Source of the DNA: Corallococcus sp. EGB | GTDB lineage: Bacteria; Myxococcota; Myxococcia; Myxococcales; Myxococcaceae | Length of the DNA: 64,000 nt | Assembly: GCF_019968905.1 (NCBI RefSeq) | Contig: NZ_CP079946.1 | Span: 7,971,356 to 8,035,355 of the forward strand | Reading direction: 5' to 3' | Part shown: positions 9,060 to 18,743 of the stretch, in pieces | Layout of the letters: every line of letters begins with the position of its first letter | How positions within the stretch are numbered: position 1 is the first letter of the stretch | Made by a program: the position numbers and the translations under genes | Notes under the pieces: generated by a model | Databases searched by the model: none | The model's input: the letters and a program-made list of their open reading frames with translations, nothing else | Told to the model about the DNA's origin: nothing

Positions 9060-9078
9060 GATAATGATTTGCATCCTC
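9060..9078 (-). promoter_or_regulatory. Fur box
   Basis: GATAATGATTTGCATCCTC matches the classic 19-bp Fur consensus at 14 of 19 positions, including the whole left nine bases, in an otherwise GC-rich region. It sits 30 bases upstream of the DUF3325-like gene on the minus strand, so iron-replete repression of that operon is the natural reading. The GFA gene begins 125 bases away on the other side and could share the site. Confidence 0.8.
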
Positions 9079-9202
9079 ACGAGAGCCCCCGGGCGTGTCA
9101 AGGCAGGCGAGAGGGCCCCATGCTCGCGGTGCGAGCGTCGGCGCACGAACACCGTCCGCGCCCCCCGCTTCCAGGAAATGTCGTGCGCTGGATAATGGCG
9201 GG

Positions 9203-9577
9203 ATGACCGGAACCCAGTCCCTGAAGGGAAGCTGTCACTGCGGAGCGACGCGGTTCGAGGTGGCCGCGCCGCCCAAGGACATCACCCGCTGCAACTGCAC
9301 GTTCTGCTCCAAGCGCGGTGTGCTCTGGGCCTACTACGCGCCAGAGCACGTGACGTTCACGCGCCGGGAGAACGTGGGCACCTACGCGCGCAACGAGCCC
9401 GTGGTGCACCACCACTGCGAGCAGTGCGGCTGCGGCACGTGGACGGACATTCCCGTCTGGGAGAACAACGCACCTGTGCCCGGCAGGTTCAAGGTGGGCC
9501 TCAACGCGCGCCTGTTCGACGACTTCGACCTGGACGCGGTGCGCGTGGTGTTCGTGGACGGCCGCAACCTCTGGTAG
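9203..9577 (+). CDS. GFA family (glutathione-dependent formaldehyde-activating enzyme-like) protein
   Basis: 124-residue cytoplasmic zinc protein. Start ATG 9203 gives MTGTQSLKGSCHCGATRFEV, the normal family N-terminus. Zinc-ligand motifs are CHCG (residues about 11-14), CNCTFCSKRG (about 32-41) and HHHCEQCGCGTW (about 70). The family binds zinc and, in characterised members, glutathione; substrates of most members are unknown. The gene stands alone and converges on the SDR gene with 3 bases between the stops. Confidence 0.88.
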   Translation: MTGTQSLKGSCHCGATRFEVAAPPKDITRCNCTFCSKRGVLWAYYAPEHVTFTRRENVGTYARNEPVVHHHCEQCGCGTWTDIPVWENNAPVPGRFKVGLNARLFDDFDLDAVRVVFVDGRNLW

Positions 9578-9580
9578 CCG

Positions 9581-10453
9581 TCACGAGCGTGGAGCCGGGG
9601 CGTGGGCGTCCGGGAAGTCGGTGGACAGCGACAGGGCCTTCCACGTCTGGTCCTCCGCCTTGAGCGCGTCCAGCTTCTGCTGCGACAGCTCGAACGCGTC
9701 GCTGCCCAGCACCAGGTGCAGCGGCGGCTGCTCCATCGCCGCCACCTGGAGCAGCACCTGGGCCGCTCGTTTCGGATCCCCCGCCTCCTTGCCTGTGCGC
9801 GAACGCAAGTTCCGCGCGACCACGCCCACCGTGGGCGCGTACTCCGGCAGGAAGTCCGCGATGGTCATGGACGCGCCCGCCCAGTCCGTGCGGAAGCCGC
9901 CCGGCTCCAGCACCGTCACCTTCACGCCGAAGGGGGCCACCTCTTTCGCCAGCACCTCGGAGAAGCCTCCCACCGCCCACTTCGCGGCCTGGTACGCGCC
10001 CAGCCCTGGCGTGGACAGGCGCCCTCCCACGGACGACACCTGGATGACGTGCCCGGAGCGCTGCTGACGCAAGACGGGCAGCGCGGCGCGTGTGACGTTC
10101 ATGACGCCGAAGAGGTTCGTGTCGAGTTGCGAGCGGAAGTCTTCGTCCGTGACCTGCTCGATGGGCGCGAGGTTGCCGTAGCCCGCATTGTTCACCACCA
10201 CGTCCAGGCGGCCGAACGCATCCACGGCGGTCCGGACCGCGGCCCTTGCCTGCTCGGGGTTCGTCACGTCCAGGGCCACCGCACGGACCCGGTCCCCGTA
10301 ACGCTCCACCAGCGCGACCAGCTGCTCCGGCTTGCGCGCGGTGGCCACCAGCCGGTGCCCGGCCTCCAATACGGCCTCCGCGAAGCTGCGCCCCAGGCCT
10401 CGGGAAGAGCCGGTGATGAGCCAGACGCGGGACGTCTCATGGGGAGCACTCAT
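9581..10453 (-). CDS. Short-chain dehydrogenase/reductase
   Basis: 290-residue NAD(P)-dependent oxidoreductase. ATG 10453 gives MSAPHETSRVWLITGSSRGLGRSF, with the TGxxxGxG nucleotide motif at about residues 14-22. NNAG is near 91, the catalytic S of QVSSVGG near 141, and YQAAK near 154-158, so the Ser-Tyr-Lys triad is complete. LEPGGFRTDW follows. This resembles the classical SDRs annotated as oxidoreductases of unknown substrate. It is divergent from a TetR gene, with a palindrome between the two, so TetR probably controls it. Confidence 0.9.
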   Translation of the reverse strand: MSAPHETSRVWLITGSSRGLGRSFAEAVLEAGHRLVATARKPEQLVALVERYGDRVRAVALDVTNPEQARAAVRTAVDAFGRLDVVVNNAGYGNLAPIEQVTDEDFRSQLDTNLFGVMNVTRAALPVLRQQRSGHVIQVSSVGGRLSTPGLGAYQAAKWAVGGFSEVLAKEVAPFGVKVTVLEPGGFRTDWAGASMTIADFLPEYAPTVGVVARNLRSRTGKEAGDPKRAAQVLLQVAAMEQPPLHLVLGSDAFELSQQKLDALKAEDQTWKALSLSTDFPDAHAPAPRS

Positions 10454-10468
10454 GGCGGGATTCCTCTC

Positions 10469-10484
10469 AACTAACTGGTTGGTT
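10469..10484. promoter_or_regulatory. Candidate TetR operator between SDR and tetR-type gene
   Basis: AACTAAC, TG, GTTGGTT form a 7-2-7 inverted repeat with one mismatch, 16 bases before the SDR start codon (10453) and 66 bases before the TetR start (10550). Its symmetry and position are what a TetR-family dimer needs to repress both divergent genes. Confidence 0.55.
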
Positions 10485-10549
10485 ACATGGATATAAACGG
10501 CGACCTCTCCCGGTGCAACCTGGAGTGGGCTGAGGCATGTTGGGGTGGC

Positions 10550-11140
10550 ATGGCTGGCGACGCGCAGAAGACCCGGCAGCGCCTCTTGGAGGCGGCCGCG
10601 GCGGAGTTCTCGGAGAAGGGCATCGCGGGCGCGCGCGTGGACCGCATCGCGGCGGCGGCCGGCTGCAACAAGGCGCTCATCTATTCGTACTTCGGCAGCA
10701 AGGAGCAGCTGTTCGACGCGGTCTTCGAGGCGCACGTCGCGGAGGTGGCGCGCGAGACGCCCATCGACGCTGCGGACCTGCCCGCCTACGCGGGGAGGCT
10801 GTTCGACGGCTTCCAGGCCCGCCCACAGGTGCTGCGCCTGGCCACCTGGTACGAGTTGGAGCACGGCCCCACGGTGGCCATCCCGGAGCCGGTCGCGCGC
10901 AGCAACCAGCACAAGGCGGCCGCCATCGCGAAGGCGCAGAAGGAGGGGCTGGTGTCCAAGCACTTCTCGGCGGATGAGGTGCTCGCGCTCGTGCTGGCGC
11001 TCTCCAAGACGTGGGCCTTCCCGCTGTCGTACTGCGCCACGGCCACCCCGCCCTCGCCGGCGGAGCTCCGCAGACGGCGCCGCGCCGTCGTGGAGGCGGT
11101 CCGGTTGCTGGTGACGCCCGTCCGGGAGGAGAAGGCCTGA
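10550..11140 (+). CDS. TetR/AcrR family transcriptional regulator
   Basis: 196 residues from ATG 10550 (MAGDAQKTRQRLLEAAAAEF). The frame is open from 10487, but that start would lie against the palindrome at 10469-10484, and GGGGTGG precedes 10550. The N-terminal helix-turn-helix is complete: FSEKGIAGARVDRIAAAAGCNKALIYSYFGSKEQLFDAVF, residues about 20-60. The C-terminal ligand domain (WYELEHGP, ALSKTWAFPLSY) resembles the TetR group with a C-terminal domain of the YcdC/RutR kind. It is divergent from the SDR gene, which it likely represses; the ligand is unknown. Confidence 0.9.
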   Translation: MAGDAQKTRQRLLEAAAAEFSEKGIAGARVDRIAAAAGCNKALIYSYFGSKEQLFDAVFEAHVAEVARETPIDAADLPAYAGRLFDGFQARPQVLRLATWYELEHGPTVAIPEPVARSNQHKAAAIAKAQKEGLVSKHFSADEVLALVLALSKTWAFPLSYCATATPPSPAELRRRRRAVVEAVRLLVTPVREEKA

Positions 11141-11149
11141 GCCGGACCC

Positions 11150-11330
11150 GCCTCCGTTCGCGGTGAACGTCGTGCCGTCGCCGTACAGCAGCGCCCGCGA
11201 CCCGTCCGCGGTGCAGGCGAGCGTGTCCACGCGGCGGGTGCCCGCGCTCAGCGATACAGGGAGGGTGAACGCGGACGCGCAGCTTCGCGCCTGGCCCGCA
11301 AGTGAAGGCCTGTTTCGTGTACGCCCCACT
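11150..11330 (-). pseudogene. Possible gene remnant in the 11141-11578 gap
   Basis: The 438 bases between the TetR stop and the AraC stop hold no intact gene. On the minus strand ASAFTLPVSLSAGTRRVDT then LACTADGSRALLYGDGTTF reads like the end of a secreted or lipoprotein gene, and neighbouring pieces (YTKQAFTCGPGAKL) lie in another frame, as in a decayed gene. No family is recognised and there is no start codon or signal peptide. Confidence 0.22.
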
Positions 11331-11578
11331 CGGGCACGGACAGCTACTTGTCGTGGGCCCGGGCGGAGGCCTTGAACTTCGCCAGCGCTGGCCCGCCTTC
11401 CCCCACCTACGCCACGAGCCCAACTGCCACAGCGGCTCCGCCGACACGGTCAGCCCCCGCGCACGGCGTGGACATCAGGACCAGTGAGGAGGTGACGGAG
11501 TAGGACAAGCGCGGGAGGCGCGGCTGCATGGGGGGACGCTCCCGGAGAGGAGGCAAGGCATTTCCAACGCCCCAGGAG

Positions 11579-12586
11579 CTACAAATCATGGGTCAACACG
11601 GAGTCCGCTGGATTCCCCTCGGTTGACGTGCGCCGATACGCGCCGGGGCCCACGCCCCAGCGGCGCTTGAAGGCCTTGCTGAAGGCGGGCGCGCTCTCAT
11701 AGCCGGCGCGCTCGGCGATGGTGTCCACGCTGTCGTTGGATTCACGCAGCCAGCGCGCGGCGCGGATCATCCGCCAGTTGGCCAGGTAGTGCAGGGGCGT
11801 CTCTCCCACCAGCGCGTGGAAGCGCGCGGCGAAACCGGAGCGGGACACGCCCACGGACTGCGCCAGCCGCGCCACCGTCCACGGCGCGCCGGGCTGTTCG
11901 TGCATCAGCGAGAGCGCGTGGCCAATGGCCGGATCCGCCAGCGCCTTCCACCCCGCCTGCTTCGCCCCCCCGAGCGCCGTCTGGGCCCGCAGCGCGTGCA
12001 CGAGCAGCACGTCCGCCAGCCGGCCCAGCACCAGCGCGCTCCCCGCGCCCGGCATGGCGGTCTCCGCGGTGATGAGCTGCACGGTGGCGGCGAGCGAAGG
12101 CGTCCCCTGCCCCTCCTGCGTGGACAGGCGGATGATGGAGGGGAAGGTCCGCAGCAGCGGATGCGCGGAGTCCACGCCGAACTGGAAGCAGCCGGTGATG
12201 AGCGTGGTGAGCGGCCCCGCACCGCCCAGCCGCGTGGTGGGCGGACGCAGCGACTGCGCCGGGACATCGTCGCTCGCGACGGGGTTGCGGCGGCTGCCGT
12301 CATCCAGCACGTGCGCGGGGGCCCGGGGCAGCAGCACCACGTCACCGGCGGAAAGGAACACCGGCTTCGCCGTGCCCTCCACCTGGAGGCGCAGGCTCCC
12401 GCGCGCCACCACGTAGAAGGATGCATTGGCCTTGCGGGGCAGGCGCACCGCCCAGGGTGCGCCCAGCTCGAAGCGGCCGAAGAGCAGCGTCTTGAACCGC
12501 AGCGTCTCCAGCACGTCGGAGACCACGTCGGTCTTCACGTCCGGAGGCATTGGACGGAAAGACAGTTCTTTTGGACGCAGTGGCAT
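11579..12586 (-). CDS. AraC family regulator with N-terminal cupin domain
   Basis: 335 residues from ATG 12586 (an internal ATG at 12550 is also possible). The N-terminal half is a cupin-like sensing domain: LRLQVEGTAKPVFLSAGDVVLLPRAPAH. The C-terminal half has two helix-turn-helices: WTVARLAQSVGVSRSGFAARFHALVGETPLHYLANWRM and DSVDTIAERAGYESAPAFSKAFKRRWGVGPGAYRR. The divergent genes are an NTF2-like protein and an NmrA-like oxidoreductase, the likely targets. AAAGA and TCTTT (12558-12571) make a short inverted repeat between the two candidate starts. Confidence 0.9.
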   Translation of the reverse strand: MPLRPKELSFRPMPPDVKTDVVSDVLETLRFKTLLFGRFELGAPWAVRLPRKANASFYVVARGSLRLQVEGTAKPVFLSAGDVVLLPRAPAHVLDDGSRRNPVASDDVPAQSLRPPTTRLGGAGPLTTLITGCFQFGVDSAHPLLRTFPSIIRLSTQEGQGTPSLAATVQLITAETAMPGAGSALVLGRLADVLLVHALRAQTALGGAKQAGWKALADPAIGHALSLMHEQPGAPWTVARLAQSVGVSRSGFAARFHALVGETPLHYLANWRMIRAARWLRESNDSVDTIAERAGYESAPAFSKAFKRRWGVGPGAYRRTSTEGNPADSVLTHDL

Positions 12587-12644
12587 GGAGCGTCCATAAC
12601 GGGCGGCCTATCCCTGGTCCATCTCCTCTCGCTGGAGGCCGTAC

Positions 12645-13079
12645 ATGGACCGCACCTCCCCTGACCTCATCCGGCTGATGGACGCGCACCTGGCGCTCAT
12701 CGCCACGGACGTCGAACAGTGGCTCGCCCTGTTCGACGAGCACGCCGTCGTCGAGTTCCCCTATGCCCCCTCGCTCGGTGGGCCTTCACGGCTGGAGGGC
12801 ATCGACGCCATCCGCGCCTATTTCGTCCCCATCACGAAGCACTTCCAGGGGCTCACCTGTACGCGCCTCCAGCGCTACACCACCACGGACCCCGAGGTGG
12901 GCTGGATGGAGGTCCACGGCGCGGCGACGCTGCAGCCCGGGAACATCCCCTACGAACAGGACTACGTGATGCGCGTGCAGGTGCGCGACGGCCGCATCGT
13001 GCACTACCGCGAATACTGGAACCCGCTGGCCGCGCCCCAGGGCACCTTCGAGTCCTTCGCGAAGGAGCAGCAGGCATGA
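12645..13079 (+). CDS. NTF2-like / SnoaL-type protein (PhzA/PhzB-like)
   Basis: 144-residue single-domain protein of the cone-shaped NTF2 fold. Recognisable pieces are LMDAHLALIATDVEQWLALFDEHAVVEFPYAP near the start, GIDAIRAYF in the middle, and QVRDGRIVHYREYWNPLA at the end, the standard core of small ketosteroid-isomerase-like proteins. Its last four bases ATGA contain the start of the next gene, so the two are co-translated. Substrate unknown. Confidence 0.82.
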   Translation: MDRTSPDLIRLMDAHLALIATDVEQWLALFDEHAVVEFPYAPSLGGPSRLEGIDAIRAYFVPITKHFQGLTCTRLQRYTTTDPEVGWMEVHGAATLQPGNIPYEQDYVMRVQVRDGRIVHYREYWNPLAAPQGTFESFAKEQQA

Positions 13080-13924
13080 CGCGCATCCTCGTCATTGGCG
13101 CGGCCGGCAACACGGGGCGCTCCATCACACAGGGCCTCACGGCCGAGGGCTTCACGGTGCGCACCGCCACGCGCGAACCGCGGCCGCCCGTCGCCGCCGC
13201 CGAGCATGTGCGCTTCGACTGGGCGGATCCGTCCACACACGGGGCCGCGCTGGAGGGCGTGGACCGCATGTACGCCCTGGCCCCCGCGTTGGTGGACGAC
13301 CCGTCCACCCTCATGCTTCCCGTCCTGGAGCAGGGGCTGGCCGGCGGCGTGCGGCGGGTCGTCCTGCTCTCCGCGTCCATCGTCCCGGAGGAAGGGCCGG
13401 GCCTGGGCCAGGTGCACCACTTCCTGCGCACGCGCGCGCCGGAGTGGAGCGTGCTCCAGCCCTCGTGGTTCATGCAGAACTTCGCCGCCCCCGGCCACAC
13501 GCACGGCGCCAGCCTCCGCCGCGACGGGACGCTGGTGACGGCCACGGGGCATGGGCGGGTGGGCTTCGTGGACGCGGAGGACATCGCGGCGGTGGGGGTC
13601 AGAGCGCTCGCGGACGCGAAGCCGCACGACACCGCGCACGTCATCACCGGCCCCCAGGCGCTGAGCCATGACGACCTCGCGGCCATCCTGTCCCGGGTGT
13701 CGGGCCGCTCCATCCGGCACGTGCACGCGACGCCCGAGGAGGCAACACGGCGCCATCAGGACTCCGGCATGCCGGAAGCCTACGCGCGCTTCCTCACGAT
13801 GCTCGACATGCGCATCCGCGACGGAGCGGAGGACCGCGTGACGGACACCGTGCAGCGGGTTACCGGCCGGCCCGCGCGGGACTTCGAGTCATTCGCCCGG
13901 GCCCGCCTGGACGTCTGGCGTTGA
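13076..13924 (+). CDS. NmrA-like NAD(P)-binding oxidoreductase/sensor
   Basis: 282 residues starting at ATG 13076 inside the stop of the NTF2-like gene. MTRILVIGAAGNTGRSI carries the GxxGxxG dinucleotide motif at residues 8-14. RFDWADPSTHGAALEGVDRMYALAP, LQPSWFMQNF and GRVGFVDAEDIAAVGVRAL are typical of the atypical SDRs of the NmrA/QOR2 group, and ITGPQALSHDDLAAILSRVSGR is their usual C-terminal segment. Acts on NAD(P)H in the cytoplasm; whether it is enzyme or redox sensor is not decidable. Likely controlled by the divergent AraC regulator. Confidence 0.88.
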   Translation: MTRILVIGAAGNTGRSITQGLTAEGFTVRTATREPRPPVAAAEHVRFDWADPSTHGAALEGVDRMYALAPALVDDPSTLMLPVLEQGLAGGVRRVVLLSASIVPEEGPGLGQVHHFLRTRAPEWSVLQPSWFMQNFAAPGHTHGASLRRDGTLVTATGHGRVGFVDAEDIAAVGVRALADAKPHDTAHVITGPQALSHDDLAAILSRVSGRSIRHVHATPEEATRRHQDSGMPEAYARFLTMLDMRIRDGAEDRVTDTVQRVTGRPARDFESFARARLDVWR

Positions 13925-14155
13925 GTCCGTGTCCGAGCCAAGGGCGCCCACGCCCACGACACCGATGACGATGAACGCCGTCAGCGCGATGACGGCGCCG
14001 AGGATCATCCTCGGCAGCTTCACCCAGAAGGGCGTGCGGTCCCACGGGCGCCCCGTCAGGAGGCCGTGTGCTTCGCGGCCGGGCTCGCGCTCGGAGGACT
14101 TCGGCTCGGGGCCCATGGCCCATGACTCGATGGGCCTTCCGCCGCCGTCCGCCAT
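13889..14155 (-). CDS. Small single-span membrane protein, unknown
   Basis: 88 residues from ATG 14155, preceded on its strand by AGGGGGAG eight bases away, a strong ribosome-binding site. One transmembrane segment (MILGAVIALTAFIVIGVVGVGAL) follows a basic, charged N-terminal half, so the start probably faces the cytoplasm. The end overlaps the 3' end of the NmrA-like gene by 36 bases on the opposite strand. It is divergent from the RND efflux operon. No family recognised. Confidence 0.6.
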   Translation of the reverse strand: MADGGGRPIESWAMGPEPKSSEREPGREAHGLLTGRPWDRTPFWVKLPRMILGAVIALTAFIVIGVVGVGALGSDTDSTPDVQAGPGE

Positions 14156-14304
14156 CGCGCGCACTCCCCCTGGCCCATGGAGGACGTCCGCTGGAGGGCA
14201 GCCCCCCCTCCCTTCGGACTGGTTGAGGGCGCTCGCGACAAGACACACGTTGGGGGCCCCGAAACAGCGGCTCCTCCTCGGTGGGTTCCCTGGCGGTCCT
14301 TCGC

Positions 14305-15639
14305 ATGCCCACGCCTCCTCCTCCCGATACGGCCCCCTCTTCGGAGGTGTCGTCGCGGCCCGACGGAGGGGAGACCACGTCAACCGAGGCCCCCCCGCCC
14401 CGGCGCCGCCACATCCGTTGGGGCTGGCTCCTGCTGCTCGCTGGTCTGGTCATCGCGGCCATCGTCGCAGCGCGGGCTCACCGTCCCCACGCCTCTGGGG
14501 CCACGGCCGCGGGTGGGCATGGCGGCGCGGATGGAGGCGCGGGCGCTCATGGCCCCAAGCCCGTGGTGACGGCCGAGGCGACGACGCGCGACGTGCCGGT
14601 ATCGCTCGTGGGCCTGGGCGCGGTGATCCCTTCCGCATCCGTGACCGTGCGCACCCGGGTGGATGGACAGCTCATGCGCGTGGCCTTCCAGGAGGGCCAG
14701 TTCGTCAACGCAGGCGACCTCCTGGCGGAGCTCGACCCGCGCCCCTTCCAGAGCCAGTTGGAGCAGGCCCGCGGCCAGCTCATGCGCGACGAGGCGTACC
14801 TGGAGAACGCCCGGCTGGACCTGCGCCGCTACACCATCCTCGTGGAGCAGGACTCCATCGCGCGCCAGCAACTGGACACCCAGCGCGCGCTCGTGCGCCA
14901 GTACGAGGGCGTCGTGAAGGCGGACAAGGGCGTGGTCGCCGCCGCCGAGGTCAACCTCATCTACACACGCATCATCGCGCCCGTCCCCGGCCGCGTCGGC
15001 CTCCGGCTCGTCGACCCCGGCAACATCGTCCACGCAGCGGACACGAACGGCATCGTCATCGTCAACACCCTGCAGCCCATCTACGTGATCTTCTCCGTGC
15101 CGGAGGACAACCTGCCGGAGATCCTGGCGAAGCTGAACACGCACACGCCGCTCGTCGTCCAGGCCTATGACCGCAGCGCCCAACGCCTGCTGGCCACCGG
15201 CGCCTTGGACACCGCGGACAACCAGGTCGACCCCAACACCGGCACCGTGCGGCTCAAGGCGACGTTCTCCAACCGCGACTCGCGGCTGTTCCCCCAGCAG
15301 TTCGTCAACGCGCGGCTCATCGTCGACACGCTGCGCGGCGCCACGGTGGTGCCCACCGCGGCGCTCCAGCACGGCGTCCAGGGGACGTTCGTCTATGTCG
15401 CGCAGCCCGACAACACCGTCAGCCAGCGCGCGGTGATGACGGGCCCGACGGACGGCGACGACACCGTCATCACCCAGGGCCTGCGGCCGGGGGAGACCGT
15501 GGTCGTGGAGGGCGCGGACACCCTCACCAACGGCTCCGCCATCCGGCGCCAGCACGCCCTGGGCACGGGCCCCGGAGTGGGTGGCGGCGGAGCCGGAGGC
15601 GCCGACGGCGGCCCGGGGGCGGCGGACGGTGGGCGCTGA
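14305..15639 (+). CDS. mdtA: RND efflux periplasmic adaptor, MdtA-like
   Basis: Membrane-fusion protein linking the inner-membrane RND pump to the outer-membrane channel. 444 residues from ATG 14305 (GTG 14281 is possible). It has one N-terminal anchor ([20 protein letters not shown]), then a Gly/His-rich stretch. The lipoyl-like hairpin follows: [36 protein letters not shown], residues about 112-148. Then come the alpha-helical hairpin and [23 protein letters not shown]. The beta-barrel has [21 protein letters not shown] and [18 protein letters not shown]. The C-terminus is a Gly/Asp tail ([11 protein letters not shown]). First gene of mdtABC-nodT; the stop overlaps the next start by one base. 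Confidence 0.92.
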   Translation: MPTPPPPDTAPSSEVSSRPDGGETTSTEAPPPRRRHIRWGWLLLLAGLVIAAIVAARAHRPHASGATAAGGHGGADGGAGAHGPKPVVTAEATTRDVPVSLVGLGAVIPSASVTVRTRVDGQLMRVAFQEGQFVNAGDLLAELDPRPFQSQLEQARGQLMRDEAYLENARLDLRRYTILVEQDSIARQQLDTQRALVRQYEGVVKADKGVVAAAEVNLIYTRIIAPVPGRVGLRLVDPGNIVHAADTNGIVIVNTLQPIYVIFSVPEDNLPEILAKLNTHTPLVVQAYDRSAQRLLATGALDTADNQVDPNTGTVRLKATFSNRDSRLFPQQFVNARLIVDTLRGATVVPTAALQHGVQGTFVYVAQPDNTVSQRAVMTGPTDGDDTVITQGLRPGETVVVEGADTLTNGSAIRRQHALGTGPGVGGGGAGGADGGPGAADGGR

Positions 15640-18600
15640 TGTCCGAACCCTTCATCCTGCGGCCCATCGCGACGTCCCTGCTGATGATGGCCCTGCTCCT
15701 GGGCGGCGTGCTGTCGTACCGCCTGCTGCCCGTGTCCGCGCTTCCGGAGGTGGACTACCCCACCATCCAGGTCCTCACCTTCCAGCCTGGCGCGAGCCCG
15801 GACGTGGTGGCCTCCGGCGTCACCGCGCCCCTGGAGCGGCAGTTCGGGCAGATGCCAGGCCTCAACCAGATGACGTCGTCCAGCTCCAGCGGCGCGTCCG
15901 TCATCACGCTCCAGTTCACGCTCCAGATGAGCCTGGACGTCGCGGAGCAGCAGGTCCAGGCCGCCATCAACGCCGCCAACAACCTCCTGCCCACCGACCT
16001 GCCCAACCCGCCCATCTACAACAAGGTCAACCCCGCGGACACGCCCGTCATCACCCTGGCCCTCACCTCCGACACCGTGCCGCTCACCCAGGTGGAGGAC
16101 CTGGCGGATACGCGCATCGCGCAGAAGCTCTCACAGCTGTCCGGCGTGGGGCTGGTGAGCATCAGCGGCGGCCAGCGCCCCGCCGTCCGCATCCAGGCCA
16201 ACGGGCTCGCGCTGGCCGCGCGGGGCCTGACGCTGGAGGACGTCCGCACCGCCATCGCCGCCGCCAACGTGAACAGCCCCAAGGGCGGCTTCGACGGCCC
16301 CCGCCAGGCCTACACCCTCAACTCCAATGATCAGCGCCTGTCGAGCGCGGAGTACGCCCCGCTCATCATCGCGTACCGCGACGGCGCCCCGCTGCGCCTG
16401 TCCGACGTGGCGCACGTCTTCGACGGCGCGGAGAACGTACGCCAGGCCGCCTGGGCCGGCACCACGCCCGCCGTCATCCTCAACGTGCAGCGCCAACCGG
16501 GCGCCAACGTCATCGCCGTCGTGGACAGCGTCCGCAAGCTGCTGCCCCAGCTGCAGTCCACCCTGCCCGCGACGGTCAAGGTGTCCGTGCTCAGCGACCG
16601 CACCACCACCATCCGCGCCTCCGTGCGCGACGTGCAGCGCGACCTGATGTTCTCCGTCGCGCTCGTCGTGCTCGTCATCTTCCTCTTCCTGCGCAACGCC
16701 TCCGCCACCTTCATCCCCAGCATCGCGGTGCCGCTGTCGCTGGTGGGCACCTTCGCCGCGATGTCGCTGCTGGGCTTCTCCCTCAACAACCTGACCCTGA
16801 TGGCGCTCACCATCGCCGCGGGCTTCGTCGTCGACGACGCCATCGTGATGATCGAGAACATCAGCCGCTACATCGAAGGCGGCACGCCGCCCCTGGAGGC
16901 CGCGCTCAGGGGCTCCAAGCAGATCGGCTTCACCATCGTCTCCCTCACGGTGTCGCTCATCGCCGTGCTCATCCCCCTGCTCTTCATGGGGGACGTGGTG
17001 GGGCGCCTGTTCCGCGAGTTCGCCATCACCCTGGCCGTGACCATCCTGCTGTCCGCGGTCGTGTCCCTGACCCTCACGCCCATGCTCTGCTCGCGGCTGC
17101 TGCGCCGGCGCCCGCCCGAAGAGGCCAACCGCTTCGAGCGCGCCGTGGGCGGCGCGTTCGACCGCCTGGTGGGCCACTACGACGTCGCGCTCACGTGGGT
17201 GCTGGGCCACCGCGCGCTGACGCTGCTCATCGCCGGGGTGACGCTCGTGCTCACCGGCCTGCTCCTCTACACCATCCCCAAGGGCTTCTTCCCCGTGCAG
17301 GACACCGGCGTGCTGCAGGGCATCTCCCTGGGGCCCCAGTCCATCTCCTTCTCCGCCATGGCGGAGCGCCAGCAGGCCCTGGCCCGGGTGGTGCTGGAAG
17401 ACCCGGCCGTGGAGGGGCTGTCGTCGTTCATCGGCGTGGATGGCACCAACACCACATCCAACAGCGGCCGGATGCTCGTCACCCTCAAGCCGCTGTCGGA
17501 GCGCGACGCCTCCGCCACGGAGGTCATCCGCCGCCTCCAGCCGGCGCTGGACGGCGTGCCCGGCATCTCCCTGGCCCTGTCACCCGTGCAGGACCTCACG
17601 CTGGACAGCCGCGTGAGCCGCACCCAGTACCAGTACAGCCTCAGCTCGCCGGACGCCGTGGCGCTGGAGACCTGGACCCAGCAGCTCGTCAACCACCTGC
17701 GCGAGCAGCCCGAGCTGAGGGACGTCTCCAGCGACCTGCAGAACGGCGGCCTGCGGCTCAACGTCATCCTGGACCGGGACACCGCCGCCCGGCTGGGCAT
17801 CACGGCCCTGCAGGTCGACGACGCCCTCTACGACGCCTTCGGCCAGCGCCAGGTGTCCACCATCTTCACCCAGCTCAACCAGTACCGCGTGGTGCTGGAG
17901 GTGCCGCCCTCGCTCCAGCGCGTGGACACCGCCCTGAAGTCCGTCTACCTGCGGTCCGCCACCGGCGGCGCCGTGCCCCTCGCGTCCATCGCCAGCGTGA
18001 CGCCGGGCCTGGGGCCGCTCAGCATCAACCGGCAGGACCAGTTCCCCGTCGCCAACGTCTCCTTCAACCCCGCGCCCGGCGTGTCGCTGTCCCAGGCGGT
18101 GAGCGCCTTCAACGGGGTGCGGGAGAAGCTCCACATCCCCCCTTCCGTGCAGACCGCCTTCGCGGGCACCGCGCGCACGTTCCAGGACTCGCTCAGGAAC
18201 GAGGGCTTCCTCGTGCTGGCGGCGGTGGTGGTCGTCTACCTGGTGCTGGGCGTGCTGTATGAGTCCTACGTCCACCCGCTCACCATCCTGTCCACGCTGC
18301 CGTCCGCGGCCATGGGCGCGCTCCTGGCGTTGAGGGTGTTCGGGCTGGAGCTGGGGATGATCGCCCTCATCGGCATCATCCTGCTCATCGGCATCGTGAT
18401 GAAGAACGCCATCATGATGATCGACTTCGCGCTGGAGGCGGAGCGCCTGGAGGGCAAGGCCCCCCGGGACGCCATCCACGAGGCGTGCCTCCTGCGCTTC
18501 CGTCCCATCCTGATGACCACGATGGCGTCCATGCTGGGCGCCGTGCCCCTGGCGCTCGGCGGAGGCATTGGCGGAGAGCTGCGACAGCCCCTGGGCATCG

Positions 18601-18743
18601 CCATCATCGGCGGGTTGATGGTCAGCCAGCTGCTGACGCTCTTCACCACGCCGGTCATCTACCTGGGCTTCGCGGGGCTGTCGCGCCGGCTCCAGCACCT
18701 GCGGCGGCACTCCTCCCCCACGGCGCCGCGGAGCCCGGCATGA
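15639..18743 (+). CDS. mdtB: RND multidrug efflux permease, MdtB-like
   Basis: 1034-residue inner-membrane proton/drug antiporter of the HAE1 type. It begins [23 protein letters not shown], the family N-terminus. Two homologous halves each have a large periplasmic loop and a block of helices. In TM4, [19 protein letters not shown] contains the paired acidic residues of the proton relay. The second half has [24 protein letters not shown] with the conserved Lys. It forms a heterotrimer with the next gene in the E. coli model. Coupled to mdtA (TGATG overlap) and to mdtC. Confidence 0.93.
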   Translation: MSEPFILRPIATSLLMMALLLGGVLSYRLLPVSALPEVDYPTIQVLTFQPGASPDVVASGVTAPLERQFGQMPGLNQMTSSSSSGASVITLQFTLQMSLDVAEQQVQAAINAANNLLPTDLPNPPIYNKVNPADTPVITLALTSDTVPLTQVEDLADTRIAQKLSQLSGVGLVSISGGQRPAVRIQANGLALAARGLTLEDVRTAIAAANVNSPKGGFDGPRQAYTLNSNDQRLSSAEYAPLIIAYRDGAPLRLSDVAHVFDGAENVRQAAWAGTTPAVILNVQRQPGANVIAVVDSVRKLLPQLQSTLPATVKVSVLSDRTTTIRASVRDVQRDLMFSVALVVLVIFLFLRNASATFIPSIAVPLSLVGTFAAMSLLGFSLNNLTLMALTIAAGFVVDDAIVMIENISRYIEGGTPPLEAALRGSKQIGFTIVSLTVSLIAVLIPLLFMGDVVGRLFREFAITLAVTILLSAVVSLTLTPMLCSRLLRRRPPEEANRFERAVGGAFDRLVGHYDVALTWVLGHRALTLLIAGVTLVLTGLLLYTIPKGFFPVQDTGVLQGISLGPQSISFSAMAERQQALARVVLEDPAVEGLSSFIGVDGTNTTSNSGRMLVTLKPLSERDASATEVIRRLQPALDGVPGISLALSPVQDLTLDSRVSRTQYQYSLSSPDAVALETWTQQLVNHLREQPELRDVSSDLQNGGLRLNVILDRDTAARLGITALQVDDALYDAFGQRQVSTIFTQLNQYRVVLEVPPSLQRVDTALKSVYLRSATGGAVPLASIASVTPGLGPLSINRQDQFPVANVSFNPAPGVSLSQAVSAFNGVREKLHIPPSVQTAFAGTARTFQDSLRNEGFLVLAAVVVVYLVLGVLYESYVHPLTILSTLPSAAMGALLALRVFGLELGMIALIGIILLIGIVMKNAIMMIDFALEAERLEGKAPRDAIHEACLLRFRPILMTTMASMLGAVPLALGGGIGGELRQPLGIAIIGGLMVSQLLTLFTTPVIYLGFAGLSRRLQHLRRHSSPTAPRSPA

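Noticed and set aside
16131-17210. 359-residue minus-strand ORF within mdtB
   Set aside because: Low-complexity His/Asp/Gly composition, opposite a conserved permease.
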